Below are positions 53,306-62,000 of a DNA stretch of 64,000 nucleotides, piece by piece (within the stretch, counting starts at the first letter, position 1; each line of letters begins with the position of its first letter). Source of the stretch: Guptibacillus hwajinpoensis (GTDB lineage: Bacteria; Bacillota; Bacilli; Bacillales; Guptibacillaceae); assembly GCF_029277305.1 (NCBI RefSeq), contig NZ_CP119526.1; one strand, given 5' to 3'. The notes under the pieces were generated by a model. It saw only the letters and a program-made list of their open reading frames with translations, was not told where the DNA came from and ran no database searches. The translations under genes and the position numbers were made by a program.

Positions 53306-54064
53306 ATGATGATGCATCCTAAAGAACAGCGCCTTAAATATAGGGAGAATGTTGAGAACGGAACTACTTCAGGAATATGCGATGGTTATCTTCAAGCAAA
53401 TATGATTTCGCTACCAGCTAAATACGCGTTTGAGTTTCTATTATTCTGCCACCGTAATTCGAAGCCATGTCCAGTTGTTGATGTACTTGAAGCGGGACAA
53501 GTGATTCCAAGGATTGCTGATGCAGATATTCGAACAGATCTTCCTAAATACCGTATATACAAAAACGGAGTTCTAGAGAGAGAAACATTTGATTTAACAG
53601 ACGTGTGGGAGGATGAGTTTGTAACGTTCCTGTTAGGGTGCAGTTTCACATTTGAGAAAGCCTTGAATGAAGCCGGAATCAGTTTACTTCATCAAGAAAT
53701 GAAGAAGGTTGTTCCAATGTATCAAACATCTATTTCATGTGAGGAAGCGGGTAGCTTTAAAGGAGATATGGTCGTGAGTATGCGTGCGATCAAGAAAGAG
53801 GAATTGGAAGAAACCATTCGAATTACCTCAATGTTTCCACATGCGCATGGAGCACCCGTTCACATCGGAGATCCTGCCGAAATTGGCATTCACACATTTG
53901 AACACCCCGACTACGGAGAATTCACACCTTTTAATGAAGAGGAACGAATTCCTGTATTTTGGGCCTGTGGTGTAACTCCACAGTACGTAGGATTGAATGC
54001 AAAACCTGAAATCATGATCACTCATGCACCAGGCCATATGTTGATTACTGATCAAAAAGAATAG
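53306..54064 (+). CDS. ycsI: DUF1445 putative hydro-lyase, YcsI type
   Basis: About 252 residues. It has NGTTSGICDGYLQANMISLP at the N terminus, PCPVVDVLEAG, YRIYKNG, FLLGCSFTFE and near the C terminus FWACGVTPQ, all typical of the D-glutamate cyclase/putative hydro-lyase family to which B. subtilis YcsI belongs. Members are linked to 5-oxoproline and D-glutamate metabolism, which fits the pxp genes before it. Three ATG codons follow one another (53306, 53309, 53312); the third is best spaced from AGGAG. A terminator follows at 54086. Confidence 0.9.
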   Translation: MMMHPKEQRLKYRENVENGTTSGICDGYLQANMISLPAKYAFEFLLFCHRNSKPCPVVDVLEAGQVIPRIADADIRTDLPKYRIYKNGVLERETFDLTDVWEDEFVTFLLGCSFTFEKALNEAGISLLHQEMKKVVPMYQTSISCEEAGSFKGDMVVSMRAIKKEELEETIRITSMFPHAHGAPVHIGDPAEIGIHTFEHPDYGEFTPFNEEERIPVFWACGVTPQYVGLNAKPEIMITHAPGHMLITDQKE

Positions 54065-54085
54065 AACCAGTGCAGAGCAATATAC

Positions 54086-54121
54086 AAAAAGCCTACATTC
54101 AATAGTGAATGTAGGCTTTTT
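54086..54121 (+). terminator. Terminator after ycsI
   Basis: AAAAAGCCTACATTC, six-base loop, GAATGTAGGCTTTTT: perfect 15-bp stem with T tail. Confidence 0.93.
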
Positions 54122-54189
54122 AATCGTTTTTTTGAAACAGGTTCTTCAAGAAAGTCTTGTAGATAAGTTTACTATTTAGAACTGTGTCA

Positions 54190-54335
54190 TTCCAATCAGC
54201 TATTGATTTTGAAAGAGGTTTTGTTTAAATAACCACACTTCGCAGATTGGAGCGGAAGGTGCTCGACTCCTGCGGGATTAGCGGGACAGGTGAGACCCCA
54301 CTGGAGCGGAAATCAACAACTTTCAAAAGTCTGCG
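54190..54335 (-). repeat. Single shortened copy of the palindromic intergenic repeat, inverted
   Basis: On the minus strand: TTTCCGCTCCAGTGGGGTCTC, then ACCTGTCCCGCTAATCCCGC and AGGAGTCGAGCACCTTCCGCTCC. Unlike the copies at 13430 and 53128, this one keeps the inner hairpin and has lost the left GGATGCTCG part. Confidence 0.78.
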
Positions 54336-54351
54336 TTATTACGTTATTACA

Positions 54352-54597
54352 TTAACTATTGTTTACTTTCTTCTCAGCAATCAAATCTTCAAGACGCTCT
54401 TTTTGTAGAATTAAATCCTCTACTGTAAGCTCTTGCTTTTGTGGAAAAGCCTGTTGTAGAGATTGCATGCCGTTTGAAACCGGATTTTGAATTAATTGAG
54501 ACAGCTGACCTTGATTTTGTTCATAAATACGATAACCAACAGCACCTACAACAGTACCCGATACGAAGCCCATTACAAAATCTTTATTCATAACCAT
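54352..54597 (-). CDS. Small membrane-anchored protein at the end of the xPGRxR operon
   Basis: 81 residues. A glycine-rich hydrophobic stretch (DFVMGFVSGTVVGAVGYRIY, about 5-24) could be one membrane helix, followed by a polar helical tail rich in Gln and Glu (QKERLEDLIAEKK). It resembles YtxH-like small proteins in layout only. It lies 28 bases after the 190-residue HMA2-like gene on the same strand and may belong to that operon. Start ATG 54597, seven bases after AGGAGG. Function unknown. Confidence 0.65.
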   Translation of the reverse strand: MVMNKDFVMGFVSGTVVGAVGYRIYEQNQGQLSQLIQNPVSNGMQSLQQAFPQKQELTVEDLILQKERLEDLIAEKKVNNS

Positions 54598-54625
54598 ATT
54601 AATTCCTCCTAGAAGTTTTTATTTA

Positions 54626-55198
54626 TTATAAAAGCGCTTTGCTTTTATTCATATCATTTAGTAATTCGATAATGTTCACGGCCCACGTTAATGTAGCTAC
54701 GTGGAGAATGTTACCTGTTCCTAAGGAAAGCATGCTGACAATCCCAGTGATAACATCAGGATGCCGAAGCTTATTCTGTCCGTGAGAAAGTACGGTATAG
54801 GCAGTGGAGATGACGACAGCATAATCGAGAAATCCAGGTGTAGCAACGGACGACTTCCTTAAATAGGCAAGAAGCAATAGAAAGCCTGTTACGAGCGATC
54901 GTAGAAAGTTCTTTCTAAGAGCTGGGGTAATCGTCACCATAAAATCATCTAACGGATCAAACATCGTTTGCTTAAAGAACAGGCTAATAAAACGTAGAAT
55001 CATTTTCTTGTTCATGATACTTGTGTTGTAAGATATAACCATCGATTGTATTAAAGGTTCGATTCGTACCTCTTCAATTCCTTTGATAGAAGAAAATAAC
55101 TGACTAATTTGCTCATGTTCCTTCTTATCAATTAAGGCAGGAATAATCAGGCGGATTCGACCAGGGATGTCGTGGGCAATTGCGAAGGTTGCTTCCAT
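54626..55198 (-). CDS. HMA2-like xPGRxR protein with membrane helices
   Basis: 190 residues. The first 75 have the signature AHDIPGRIRLIIP and a ferredoxin-like pattern (GIEEVRIEPLIQSMVISYN) as in heavy-metal-associated domains, but without CxxC. The rest has three or so membrane helices (FLRSLVTGFLLLLAYL; DYAVVISTAYTVLSHG; HVATLTWAVNIIELL). The start ATG 55198 is ten bases after AAGGAGG and lies 52 bases inside the end of the ATPase gene. It looks like a partner or a split-off part of the ATPase. Role unknown. Confidence 0.75.
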   Translation of the reverse strand: MEATFAIAHDIPGRIRLIIPALIDKKEHEQISQLFSSIKGIEEVRIEPLIQSMVISYNTSIMNKKMILRFISLFFKQTMFDPLDDFMVTITPALRKNFLRSLVTGFLLLLAYLRKSSVATPGFLDYAVVISTAYTVLSHGQNKLRHPDVITGIVSMLSLGTGNILHVATLTWAVNIIELLNDMNKSKALL

Positions 55199-57276
55199 TG
55201 CACTCGCTCCTCCTTCAACAATAATTTCGTGCTATTCAAAAGAACACCTATTGTAGCTGCATTATGAATAGCTGCACCAACAATAGGAGCAATTGCTCCA
55301 AATGCGCCTAGCATTATCGCAATACTATTAACGGCAATTGTAATTGTGAAATTCTGTTGAATCGTGCTCATCGTCCTTTTAGAAAGCTGCACCATTTCAC
55401 CCAACAGCAACGGGTTGTCAGAAGTGATAACCACGTCGCTTGCTTCGACTGCAATATCTGTTCGTTTACCACCCATCGTGACGCCAACGTCAGCATAAGC
55501 AAGTGCAGGAGCATCGTTGATGCCGTCTCCTACCATCATGACGGTATTACCAGCATTCTTATAATCTCTTACATATCTAGCTTTTTCATGGGGCATTACT
55601 TCTGCATAGAAACGATCAAGTTGAAGCTCTTGATGGACCTCCTGTGCAACTTGATGTTTATCACCGGTAATCATGACCACTTCATCTACGCCTTCACGCC
55701 TGAGTTGATTGATGGTTCTTTTCATTCCATCGCGGATAGCATCTTCAATTACGATAATCCCAGCTACATGCCCATCAATGGCCACATATACTGCATTGCT
55801 TCTATTTTCTAATTTACTAATGAACGTTAATCCAGCAGGTTCAACCTTTTCTTTTAGTAGAAGACGTCGGTTTCCAACTAGAACTTCTTTCTCTCCGATG
55901 ACTGCTTTGACGCCATGGCCGACAATTTGTTCAATTTGCTCATGATTATGTTCAGGTAGATTCAGATTCCATTCTCTTGCTAAATTAACCATTGCTTCTG
56001 CAATTGGGTGAGATGAGTGTTCTTCTGCAGAAGCCACATAGCGAAGGATTTCACGTTCTGAGAACCCTGTGTATGGAATGATTTGTTTCACAACGGGCTT
56101 TCCTTTTGTAATCGTCCCCGTTTTATCTAGAATAATAGTATCTAACTGAGCTAATTTCTCAACGTATTCGCCACCCTTAATTAAGGCGCCAGTTCTTGCT
56201 GCTTTACCAATTGAGGCTGAAATCGCAGTTGCTGTTGATAATTTAATTCCGCAAACAAAGTCAATTACCAACATATTTAAAACACGATCCCAGCTTCTTG
56301 TAGTAAGGAAAATTGCACCTGCAAGTAAAAAGGATAGAGGGACCAGCCGTTCTGATAATTGATCTGCGTAAGATTGAATAGGAGCTTTTTTCTGCTGAGC
56401 ATCTTCAATCAACTTAACGATGCGAGATACGGCCGTTTCATTACCTACTTGCTCCACAAGAATATGAAGGTTACCAGATGTGACGATTGTACCTGCATAA
56501 ACCTCATGTTGCTGATGGACATCTTTTGGAATGTACTCTCCTGTTATTGACGATTCATCAACGCTTGCAGATCCTTTCGTGATCGTACCGTCCGCACAAA
56601 TCTTCTCTCCCTCAAATACTACAATTTCATCACCAGGTTTGATTTCTTGCATCGAAACTTTCTTTTCAACTCCATTACGATCAACTTTCCAAACGGTTGA
56701 TATATCGAGGTTCATCATATCTCTAACGTAGTTTTTCGTCTTATTCGCAGTTAGCTCTGTAATCATTTCACTTAGTGTGGACATAAAAAGAATGACAAGG
56801 GCCGAACGCGGATTACCTTTCAAGAGAGAAGCGATAATAGCTGCAGAGCTTAATGTATCAGCGTTTGGTTTTTTGTCATGCAGAAGGGTACCAGCACCAT
56901 TACGAAGGATGTTTCTAGAAGCATAAACACTAAGAATGGCTCCTGGTCGTAGAAGCTGTTTATACCCGAGTAAGCTTCTCGCGGGAATGAGAAGGTCAAC
57001 GATTAGAGCTGATACACCAAAAAGTAATTCCCGTTTATAGCTGAAATTGTTTTCTTTTGGGGGATGAAAATGGTGAATATATTGTACGAGTTGCCTAGCG
57101 TGAATGAAGTACTCATGATGAATGAGGATTGATTTCGTTTCAGTGTTGTAGGTGGCAGAGAATACCCCTGGATAGGACCGAACAATGGATTCGATTGTAC
57201 CTGGATTCCATTCATTTTGAAGAGAGAGCCTGGTTCGACCAGGCAACTGGTGCCTTATCCTGATTAAGGTATTCAC
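55147..57276 (-). CDS. P1B-type cation-transporting ATPase with an HMA2-like N terminus
   Basis: About 709 residues from GTG 57276, which overlaps the previous stop (GTGA) and is ten bases after GGGAGG; the ATG at 57315 would overlap that gene by 43 bases. N-terminal domain: RHQLPGRTRLSLQ, no CxxC. Then P-type motifs: TGE (SSITGEY), phosphorylated Asp 384 in DKTGT, SSHPIAEAM (P1B-specific), GDGINDAPAL. The ion-binding membrane motif reads FVCGIKLSTA, without the usual CPC/SPC proline. It is therefore an unusual P1B member; the transported ion cannot be told. Confidence 0.88.
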   Translation of the reverse strand: MNTLIRIRHQLPGRTRLSLQNEWNPGTIESIVRSYPGVFSATYNTETKSILIHHEYFIHARQLVQYIHHFHPPKENNFSYKRELLFGVSALIVDLLIPARSLLGYKQLLRPGAILSVYASRNILRNGAGTLLHDKKPNADTLSSAAIIASLLKGNPRSALVILFMSTLSEMITELTANKTKNYVRDMMNLDISTVWKVDRNGVEKKVSMQEIKPGDEIVVFEGEKICADGTITKGSASVDESSITGEYIPKDVHQQHEVYAGTIVTSGNLHILVEQVGNETAVSRIVKLIEDAQQKKAPIQSYADQLSERLVPLSFLLAGAIFLTTRSWDRVLNMLVIDFVCGIKLSTATAISASIGKAARTGALIKGGEYVEKLAQLDTIILDKTGTITKGKPVVKQIIPYTGFSEREILRYVASAEEHSSHPIAEAMVNLAREWNLNLPEHNHEQIEQIVGHGVKAVIGEKEVLVGNRRLLLKEKVEPAGLTFISKLENRSNAVYVAIDGHVAGIIVIEDAIRDGMKRTINQLRREGVDEVVMITGDKHQVAQEVHQELQLDRFYAEVMPHEKARYVRDYKNAGNTVMMVGDGINDAPALAYADVGVTMGGKRTDIAVEASDVVITSDNPLLLGEMVQLSKRTMSTIQQNFTITIAVNSIAIMLGAFGAIAPIVGAAIHNAATIGVLLNSTKLLLKEERVQWKQPSQLPTTSLVESA

Positions 57277-57803
57277 GATCTGCCATCCTCCCTTGTCAGT
57301 AGCGTATATGCCCAATACAATAAACTACCTGCAAATGCTGGATTAGTCGTAAACCCCGTCGCGCCTTTAAACACCAGTCCAAGTACTAATAAGGATTCAA
57401 TATCGGCATTTCCGCCTGTTTGCTTCTTTATCATCGTATCAACGGAATGTACGCTTTTTTTCATCGACTTCTTCATCTTAGAATCTATGTAGCGATAGCA
57501 TTCTGTAGAAGTAGTAACCGCTAGCTGAACGATTTCATCGAATTGTTCGGGTGTAAGGTGGTCGCTAGTAAATTCTAATAGTAAGCTTCCTGTTATTCCG
57601 GATGCGCTTACATTTTTTACGAGTGGAATTGTTGAGAATTCGCTCTCAAGTGCACGTGCAATTTGTTCGTTTTTCCAGTGATCACTTTGCAATCGAACGC
57701 GACCTGGCATCGCATGAACAACTTGAACTTTCTGGTCTTTTAATTTCTTCATTAGGGTCGGAGCGATTAGTGACGCGCCTAAACCGATAAGTGATTGCAT
57801 CAT
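57273..57803 (-). CDS. HMA2-like xPGRxR protein, second gene of the ATPase operon
   Basis: 176 residues. After a short N-terminal helix comes VVHAMPGRVRLQSDHW and a ferredoxin-like domain (VKNVSASGITGSLLLEF, no CxxC), a basic linker (KMKKSMKKSVHSVDTMIKK) and a C-terminal hydrophobic segment (ESLLVLGLVFKGATGF; GSLLYWAYTLL). Its start overlaps the stop of the previous gene (ATGA) and its stop overlaps the GTG of the ATPase (GTGA). Function unknown; coupling suggests a complex with the ATPase. Confidence 0.75.
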   Translation of the reverse strand: MMQSLIGLGASLIAPTLMKKLKDQKVQVVHAMPGRVRLQSDHWKNEQIARALESEFSTIPLVKNVSASGITGSLLLEFTSDHLTPEQFDEIVQLAVTTSTECYRYIDSKMKKSMKKSVHSVDTMIKKQTGGNADIESLLVLGLVFKGATGFTTNPAFAGSLLYWAYTLLTREDGRS

Positions 57804-58129
57804 AAGTGAGTCACTTCTTTAGTGATTACGTTGTTATGAACTTTCTGAACAAGTTCGAACCACGCTTCAATTTGGGCTGATTGAACATCTGGAGTCGCGT
57901 CGTATTCCACTAAAAGCGTTCCGGTTTCAGGTGTATGTCGAACTGAGAGGATTTTATCTTCCATTTTAAGAATAGGCATTAACGTTTCAATGATCTTTGA
58001 GTTTCCTGTCCAGTAGGGTGATGAAATCCGAATCCGACCGGGAATATAATGCATCACATTGATTTGATAGTTTGAGAGCATTTTTTCTAAACGTCTCATA
58101 AATATGGCCTGTTTCACTTTTGACAGCAT
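57800..58129 (-). CDS. HMA2-like xPGRxR protein, first gene of the ATPase operon
   Basis: 109 residues, soluble. It has VMHYIPGRIRISSPYW and a ferredoxin-like betaalphabeta pattern ending in ILSVRHTPETGTLLVEYD, again with no CxxC. It is the smallest of the four proteins carrying H-x-x-PGR-x-R in this operon. Start ATG 58129 behind AAAGGAGCC. Upstream the minus strand has a possible promoter, TTGTTA with TACTAT 18 bases on (near 58190-58160), before the repeat array. Confidence 0.75.
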   Translation of the reverse strand: MLSKVKQAIFMRRLEKMLSNYQINVMHYIPGRIRISSPYWTGNSKIIETLMPILKMEDKILSVRHTPETGTLLVEYDATPDVQSAQIEAWFELVQKVHNNVITKEVTHL

Positions 58130-58265
58130 AGAAGGCTCCTTTACAGAAAAAGTATAATAACTTAATAGTAAAACAATTCAGAATGAAATAACAAGTATAT
58201 ATTTTCCTGTTTTTGTTAAGGAACGTCGTTTTGATAAAAAAGTTCTTTTCTTATACCCTGTTGGT

Positions 58266-58905
58266 ATAAGTGTGGGTGAATTTCCGCTCCAGGATGCTCG
58301 CTTTCCGCGGGGCGGGCGGTAAGCCTCCTCGTCGCTAACGCTCCTGCGGGGTCTCACCTGTCCCGCTCATCCCGCAGGAGTCGAGCATCCTTCCGCTTCA
58401 ATTAGCGAAGTGTGGTGGTTTATACTAAAATCTTTTCAAAAGCAACGATCTTTTAGAAAGGTTCCTTTCGTATACATTGTTGCTGTAAGAGTGGGTGAAT
58501 TTCCGCTCCAGGATGCTCGCTTTCCGGGGGGCGGGACACTTGAGCCTCCTCGTCGCTAACGCTCCTGCGGGGTCTCACCTGTCCCGCTCATCCCGCAGGA
58601 GTCGAGCATCCTCCCGCTTCAATTAGCGAAGTGTGGTGGTTTATACTAAAATCTTTTCAAAAGCAACGATCTTTTAGAAAGGCTCCTTTCGTATACATTG
58701 TTGCTGTAAGAGTGGGTGAATTTCCGCTCCAGGATGCTCGCTTTCCGGGGGGCGGGACACTTGAGCCTCCTCGTCGCTAACGCTCCTGCGGTGACTCACC
58801 TGTCCCGCTAATCCCGCAGGAGTCGAGCATCCTTCCGCTTCAATTAGCTAAGTGTGGTTTTTTATTACACATACTTTTCAAAACAACAATCTTTTAGAAA
58901 AGAGC
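58266..58905 (+). repeat. Second tandem array of three palindromic repeat units (periods 219 and 221 bp)
   Basis: Units begin at about 58272, 58491 and 58712 (GTGGGTGAATTTCCGCTCC). Each has GGATGCTCG on the left, GTCGCTAACGCTCCTGCGGGG and CCCGCAGGAGTCGAGCATCC on the right. The outer ends pair, and TCCTGCGGG pairs with CCCGCAGGA inside. Linkers carry CTTTTCAAAAGCAACGATC and TTTTAGAAAGG. The units are closer to each other than to those at 4351, so this array was probably duplicated locally. Confidence 0.9.
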
Positions 58906-58912
58906 CTATAAA

Positions 58913-58942
58913 AAAAGCAGTGCTACTATAGCAACTGCTTTT
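58913..58942 (-). terminator. guaC terminator
   Basis: AAAAGCAGT (58913-58921) pairs with ACTGCTTTT (58934-58942), with inner GCTA/TAGC pairing, followed on the minus strand by a T run. Confidence 0.8.
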
Positions 58943-58956
58943 CTTGTTATATAATT

Positions 58957-59940
58957 CTAGTAAACTTTATCGCCGTTAAAGATGGAGTTCTTTACAACAA
59001 CATAATCGACTGTGCGAATGGCTTCTAATTTGTCTCCGCCAGAGTAGGAGATCGCTGATTGAAGGTCTTGCTCCATTTCGATCAATGTGTCCTTTAGTGA
59101 ACCTTTGTGCTCAACAAACATTTTCTTGCCTTCCACATTCTTCTTTTCCCCTTTTTGGAATTCAGAAGCGGATCCGAAGTACTCTTTGAAAAGCTTACCG
59201 TCTTTTTCAAACGTCTCACCTGGAGATTCTTCATGTCCTGCGAACAAGGAACCAATCATAACCATGGATGCTCCAAAGCGAACAGATTTGGCAATATCTC
59301 CATGTGTGCGAATACCACCATCTGCAATGATCGGCTTCGTTGCTGCTTTTGCACACCAACGAAGTGCAGCTAGCTGCCAGCCTCCTGTGCCAAAACCGGT
59401 CTTAATCTTCGTAATGCAAACCTTACCTGGTCCTATGCCTACTTTCGTAGCATCTGCTCCAGCATGTTCTAATTCTCTCACTGCTTCAGGAGTTCCAACA
59501 TTTCCTGCAATTACAAAGCTCTCTGGTAAGTGCTCCTTGATGTGTCCAATCATATCAATAACTGCATTCGAGTGCCCGTGAGCGATGTCAATTGTAATGT
59601 AGTCAGGTGTAAGGTTCTGCTCGGATAATTGTTCGATAAAGGCATATTCTTCCGACTTCACACCAACACTTATCGAAGTGATTAAGTTTCGAGCGTTCAT
59701 ATCTTTCATAAAATTAATTCGTTTCTCAGGTTCAAAACGATGCATCACATAGAAATATCCGTTTTCAGCTAACGAAACGGCTACTGTTTCATCGATGATG
59801 GTCTGCATATTCGCAGGAACAACTGGTAGATTAAATGTATGTTTGCCAAGCGTTACAGAAGTATCGCATTCCGCTCGACTATTAACGACGCATTTCGCGG
59901 GAATTAATTGAATATCTTCATAATCAAATACGTTTTCCAT
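58957..59940 (-). CDS. guaC: GMP reductase
   Basis: NADPH-dependent deamination of GMP to IMP. The 327 residues form the IMPDH/GMPR barrel: SRAECDTSV, VPANMQTIIDE, AGNVGTPEAVRELEHAGADATKVGIGPGKVCITK, with, the catalytic Cys in GPGKVCITK, and ADGGIRTHGDIAKS. It lacks the CBS pair of IMP dehydrogenase and matches the Gram-positive GuaC length. Start ATG 59940, eight bases after AGGAG; the GTG at 59949 is in the ribosome site. Alone, between the repeat array and a possible operator. Confidence 0.95.
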   Translation of the reverse strand: MENVFDYEDIQLIPAKCVVNSRAECDTSVTLGKHTFNLPVVPANMQTIIDETVAVSLAENGYFYVMHRFEPEKRINFMKDMNARNLITSISVGVKSEEYAFIEQLSEQNLTPDYITIDIAHGHSNAVIDMIGHIKEHLPESFVIAGNVGTPEAVRELEHAGADATKVGIGPGKVCITKIKTGFGTGGWQLAALRWCAKAATKPIIADGGIRTHGDIAKSVRFGASMVMIGSLFAGHEESPGETFEKDGKLFKEYFGSASEFQKGEKKNVEGKKMFVEHKGSLKDTLIEMEQDLQSAISYSGGDKLEAIRTVDYVVVKNSIFNGDKVY

Positions 59941-59953
59941 GAAAATCACTCCT

Positions 59954-59974
59954 AAAAACGAATAATACGTTTTT
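59954..59974. promoter_or_regulatory. Candidate operator at the guaC ribosome site
   Basis: AAAAACG, seven bases, CGTTTTT form an inverted repeat directly upstream of the guaC ribosome site. It is not a clear PurBox and no purine riboswitch is visible. Function is a guess from position. Confidence 0.35.
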
Positions 59975-60177
59975 TATTGGTGTAAATGTTCGTCCATTTG
60001 ATAATTTACAGTAAATCTCTTAAGATGTCAAAACTTTTTCTGAAAACTTCTGTTTATTGCAATTTCAGAAGGATTTCTTTTGAATATGGTGAACAGTACA
60101 AAGTGGAATGACAGTGAGGGGAGATGGAGAGGTGGGCACTGTATTAAGTACAATCTATGTAGGAAGGAGAAATGTAC

Positions 60178-60609
60178 ATGTTCCGAGTTGGTAGTATTTT
60201 TATCCCTGTAACGAAATTAGAGGAAGCAAGCTTGTGGTATGAAAAGAATCTAGGTGTGAAGAAAATTCAGGAGTGGGGAGAAGGATCTGAAAAAGGAATT
60301 GGCTATTATTTCTCGGATGGTTTGACGCAGTTGGGGCTAGTACAAGTTGAAAAAGCAGCTTCTTCTGAGTTTCAAGTTAACGAAAAGGTAAGAAATGCGT
60401 ACTTTAATTTCTTAGTAGAAGACATCGAAAGTGTATATAACCAATTAAGAAATAATGGTGTAAGAACAACACAGCTTAGTGATTTTGGCGGGATGACGTG
60501 CTTTGATTTCTATGACCTTGATGGAAATTCATTCAGCGTGGTGAATGAGGTGAAAGATTCTCCGTTTCATACAGATCACGTAAAGAAGCTTCAGCAGCGT
60601 GAGGCATAA
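60178..60609 (+). CDS. VOC-fold (glyoxalase/dioxygenase superfamily) protein
   Basis: 143 residues with the paired betaalphabetabetabeta layout of the VOC superfamily: VGSIFIPVTKLEEASLWYEKNLG at the start and FYDLDGNSFSVVNE at the end. Metal ligands are not obvious (the final Glu in NEV is a candidate), so the reaction is unknown. I use ATG 60178, eight bases after GGAAGGAG, and not the ATG at 60172, which is only two bases from it. Alone, with its own terminator. Confidence 0.85.
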   Translation: MFRVGSIFIPVTKLEEASLWYEKNLGVKKIQEWGEGSEKGIGYYFSDGLTQLGLVQVEKAASSEFQVNEKVRNAYFNFLVEDIESVYNQLRNNGVRTTQLSDFGGMTCFDFYDLDGNSFSVVNEVKDSPFHTDHVKKLQQREA

Positions 60610-60621
60610 GAAACTCGATTA

Positions 60622-60647
60622 GGTAACTTCACAGAAGTTACCTTTTT
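60622..60647 (+). terminator. Terminator of the VOC gene
   Basis: GGTAACTTC, loop ACA, GAAGTTACC, then TTTTT. Confidence 0.9.
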
Positions 60648-60734
60648 CAATGAACGTGAAACTTTAAAGTTCCTCCCCTCGTAATACGAGATATACATAT
60701 GAAATAAAAGAATCAAATTTTTGGAGGGATCAAG

Positions 60735-61028
60735 ATGCCAATATGCCAGAACTGTGGCTACCAATGGCGATGGAGTGAATCGCTGAAATTAACGTTTAAC
60801 TATAAATCTACTTGTCCAAATTGCAATAAGAAACAATACTTAACGCCTAAAGCGAGGAAGCGTTCAAGTCTAACATCGATGCTTGTTCTTATTCCTCTTG
60901 CCTGTTCCGTTGTTATCAATATGTCGCTCTCATTTTATCTTATATTTAGCTTAGCGATTTTCAGCATGACAATCCTTTTATCTCCTTTTTATATTCAACT
61001 AAGCAATGAAGATGAGCCACTCTGGTAA
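60735..61028 (+). CDS. Small zinc-ribbon membrane protein (CxxC-20-CxxC type)
   Basis: 97 residues. An N-terminal zinc ribbon (CQNCGYQWRW, then CPNCNKKQYLTP) is followed by a basic stretch and two hydrophobic segments (SMLVLIPLACSVVINMSL and FYLIFSLAIFSMTILLS). This matches the Firmicutes family of small CxxC-x(about 20)-CxxC proteins with unknown role. Start ATG 60735 behind TGGAGGG. Alone. Confidence 0.8.
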   Translation: MPICQNCGYQWRWSESLKLTFNYKSTCPNCNKKQYLTPKARKRSSLTSMLVLIPLACSVVINMSLSFYLIFSLAIFSMTILLSPFYIQLSNEDEPLW

Positions 61029-61100
61029 TTGAATGGTCAAACCTACAATGATATGATCTTACGAAGCGAATGCTTGTTTGTTGGATTTTATGAAGAATAG

Positions 61101-61134
61101 TAGACCGCTAGACAATAACACTCTGAGCGGTCTA
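61101..61134. terminator. Hairpin between convergent genes
   Basis: TAGACCGCT and AGCGGTCTA form a nine-bp stem, just after the stop of the methyltransferase gene on the minus strand. The T tail is weak. Confidence 0.55.
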
Positions 61135-61140
61135 TTAGCA

Positions 61141-61761
61141 TCATTTTTCTGCAAAGATGGTGACAGTTTGGTACTGCTGTGAATTTACTTCTCCCTTAAT
61201 GCATTTAATATTTTGAAACCCTGTTCGAAGCATGTTTGGCACAAGGTTATGAGTGATCAGTTTCTGAATTTCGCTTTTCGACTCACCGTTACGTCCATTA
61301 CAAAGCGTAATGAGTAGCGTTCCCTTTGGCTTTAACACTCGATACACTTCTTCTATCGTTTTCTGGTAATCACCCCAAAAATACACCGAATGAATGCTAT
61401 AAACCTTAGTGAAGTAGTCATTTTCAAACGGAAGATTTTTAACGTCACCTTGTTCTAATCTCACCCTTCCTTTCGTTCTTCCTTTCCAATTCCTGATCGC
61501 AGCAGATTTTAAAATAGATTCTGAGATGTCTATCCCTACAGCTTCTTTAACTTCAGCATGCTCCAGTAAACGTTTCAGTGCATATCCTGAACCACAACCT
61601 AGCTCTAATAAGCGCTCGTTATTGGATAACTTCAATAAACCTAATGTCCATAATGTGTCGGGTCGATGTTCACGAATCATCCGTTCTCCGACATATAAAC
61701 CTAGCAAGCCAACTGGTTTCTGGTATTGTGTGCCAATCGATCTCCTTATGCGTTTCAACAT
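61141..61761 (-). CDS. Class I SAM-dependent methyltransferase
   Basis: 206 residues. SAM-binding motif I is LLELGCGSGYALKRLL (about 52-67), acidic motif II VGIDISES, then EQGDVKNLPFENDYFTKVYSIHSV (motifs III-IV) and YRVLKPKGTLLIT, all standard for the UbiE/COQ5-like group. The substrate is not known. Start ATG 61761 on the minus strand behind AAAGGGTGTG. Not in an operon with a recognisable pathway. Confidence 0.85.
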   Translation of the reverse strand: MLKRIRRSIGTQYQKPVGLLGLYVGERMIREHRPDTLWTLGLLKLSNNERLLELGCGSGYALKRLLEHAEVKEAVGIDISESILKSAAIRNWKGRTKGRVRLEQGDVKNLPFENDYFTKVYSIHSVYFWGDYQKTIEEVYRVLKPKGTLLITLCNGRNGESKSEIQKLITHNLVPNMLRTGFQNIKCIKGEVNSQQYQTVTIFAEK

Positions 61762-61952
61762 ACCATCACACCCTTTGTTCAGTCATTTCGAAACTCTAAA
61801 ATCTTTAAGTATTTTATTAGCGAAAGTCGTAATAAATGAATGTGAAATAGAAATTATGTATTTCAGTTTCAGGTGAAAGGGAGGTGATAGTGAGAAGGAT
61901 CTATTAGGTATGCGATGCAAAGGTTTAGAAAGAAAAGCATTTAGGTTTAAAG

Positions 61953-61981
61953 AAAAAAGGATGCCCTTATAAGGGCATCCT
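61953..61981 (-). terminator. Terminator of the subtilisin gene
   Basis: GGATGCCCTTA and its exact complement meet at the centre (61959-61980); on the minus strand a TTTTTT run follows. Confidence 0.9.
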
Positions 61982-62000
61982 CTTAAACTACTTCTTAGAC

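Noticed and set aside
59941..60177. Purine riboswitch before guaC
   Set aside because: The three-way junction core sequences are not present; only a small inverted repeat is seen.
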